From contig CBDUQU010000170.1 of NCBI GenBank assembly GCA_965369445.1, positions 1-5,677 of the forward strand: a DNA stretch of 5,677 nt. Direction: 5' to 3'. The notes under the pieces were generated by a model. That model was given only the letters and a program-made list of their open reading frames with translations, searched no databases and had not been told where the DNA came from. Position numbers and translations under genes: made by a program. Origin of the DNA: SM23-73-3 sp965369445. Lineage in GTDB: Bacteria > Zixibacteria > MSB-5A5 > SM1-73. Numbering within the stretch: the first letter of the stretch is position 1; every line of letters starts with the position of its first letter. Shown piece after piece: positions 5,602-5,677 of this stretch.

Positions 5602-5677
5602 GCGTATACACACCGAAGTACAGATAGGAAAGCTAAGATAGGTTTTTGTTAGCTCGAATTTGTTCAGCCACGAAAGC

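Larger units (their letters stand above)
5302..5677. other. Intergenic region upstream of the RdhA-like gene
   Basis: No convincing gene is seen in these 376 bases. The part nearest the RdhA-like gene holds its ribosome binding site and candidate promoter. From about 5541 to 5660 the DNA turns AT-rich and holds the 11-bp tandem repeat and a TATAAT box. On the minus strand a frame open from the right edge ends at a TAG at 5633-5635 after 14 codons. It could be the tail of an upstream gene but is too short to call. Short frames elsewhere have no family features or ribosome binding sites. Confidence 0.6.

Noticed and set aside
5631..5654. A 6-bp inverted repeat AGCTAA / TTAGCT
   Set aside because: The stem is short and the 12-base loop long, with no associated U-run. 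It is within chance for AT-rich DNA.
5633..5677. Possible tail of a minus-strand gene entering from the right edge
   Set aside because: Only 14 codons are visible before the stop, too few to tell from chance.

Overview
The window looks like part of the chromosome of an uncultured, probably sediment- or groundwater-dwelling bacterium. Three things point that way: a large secreted protein with PKD and Ig-like modules, a cysteine knot-like segment and a C-terminal dockerin-type repeat pair of the 'GDVVYLISYLYR' kind; a membrane-anchored member of the reductive dehalogenase family; and moderate to high GC in the genes against AT-rich intergenic DNA. From memory, such dockerin tails are frequent in Zixibacteria and related FCB-like candidate phyla. 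That assignment is an inference with low confidence, and nothing in the window (rRNA, marker gene) proves it.

Layout. Positions 3-2828 (+) hold a 5'-truncated gene for a clostripain-type (family C11) cysteine peptidase with many extracellular modules. A 180-base convergent intergenic region (2829-3008) follows, with a stem-loop terminator (2889-2921) and a second perfect palindrome (2968-2988). Two genes on the minus strand come next and are read toward the peptidase gene. The upstream one (3961-5301) is a reductive dehalogenase (RdhA)-like protein with three N-terminal membrane helices and two 4Fe-4S motifs. The downstream one (3009-3887) is an arginine deiminase / dimethylargininase superfamily hydrolase. 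They are 73 bases apart with no terminator between them, so they probably form one transcript from a promoter near 5329-5357. The last 376 bases (5302-5677) are intergenic, and their distal half is AT-rich, with a perfect TATAAT box and two 11-bp tandem repeats that may serve a gene beyond the right edge.

How the genes may work together. The peptidase is presumably exported and calcium-bound, and degrades protein outside the cell. It is convergent with the other two genes and need not be related to them. The RdhA-like protein lacks a Tat signal and is predicted to hold its cobalamin/Fe-S domain on the cytoplasmic face, unlike classical respiratory dehalogenases. Its pairing with a guanidine-modifying-type hydrolase is the least expected feature of the window. 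No rdhB anchor gene, regulator, transposase, tRNA, rRNA or CRISPR array was found.
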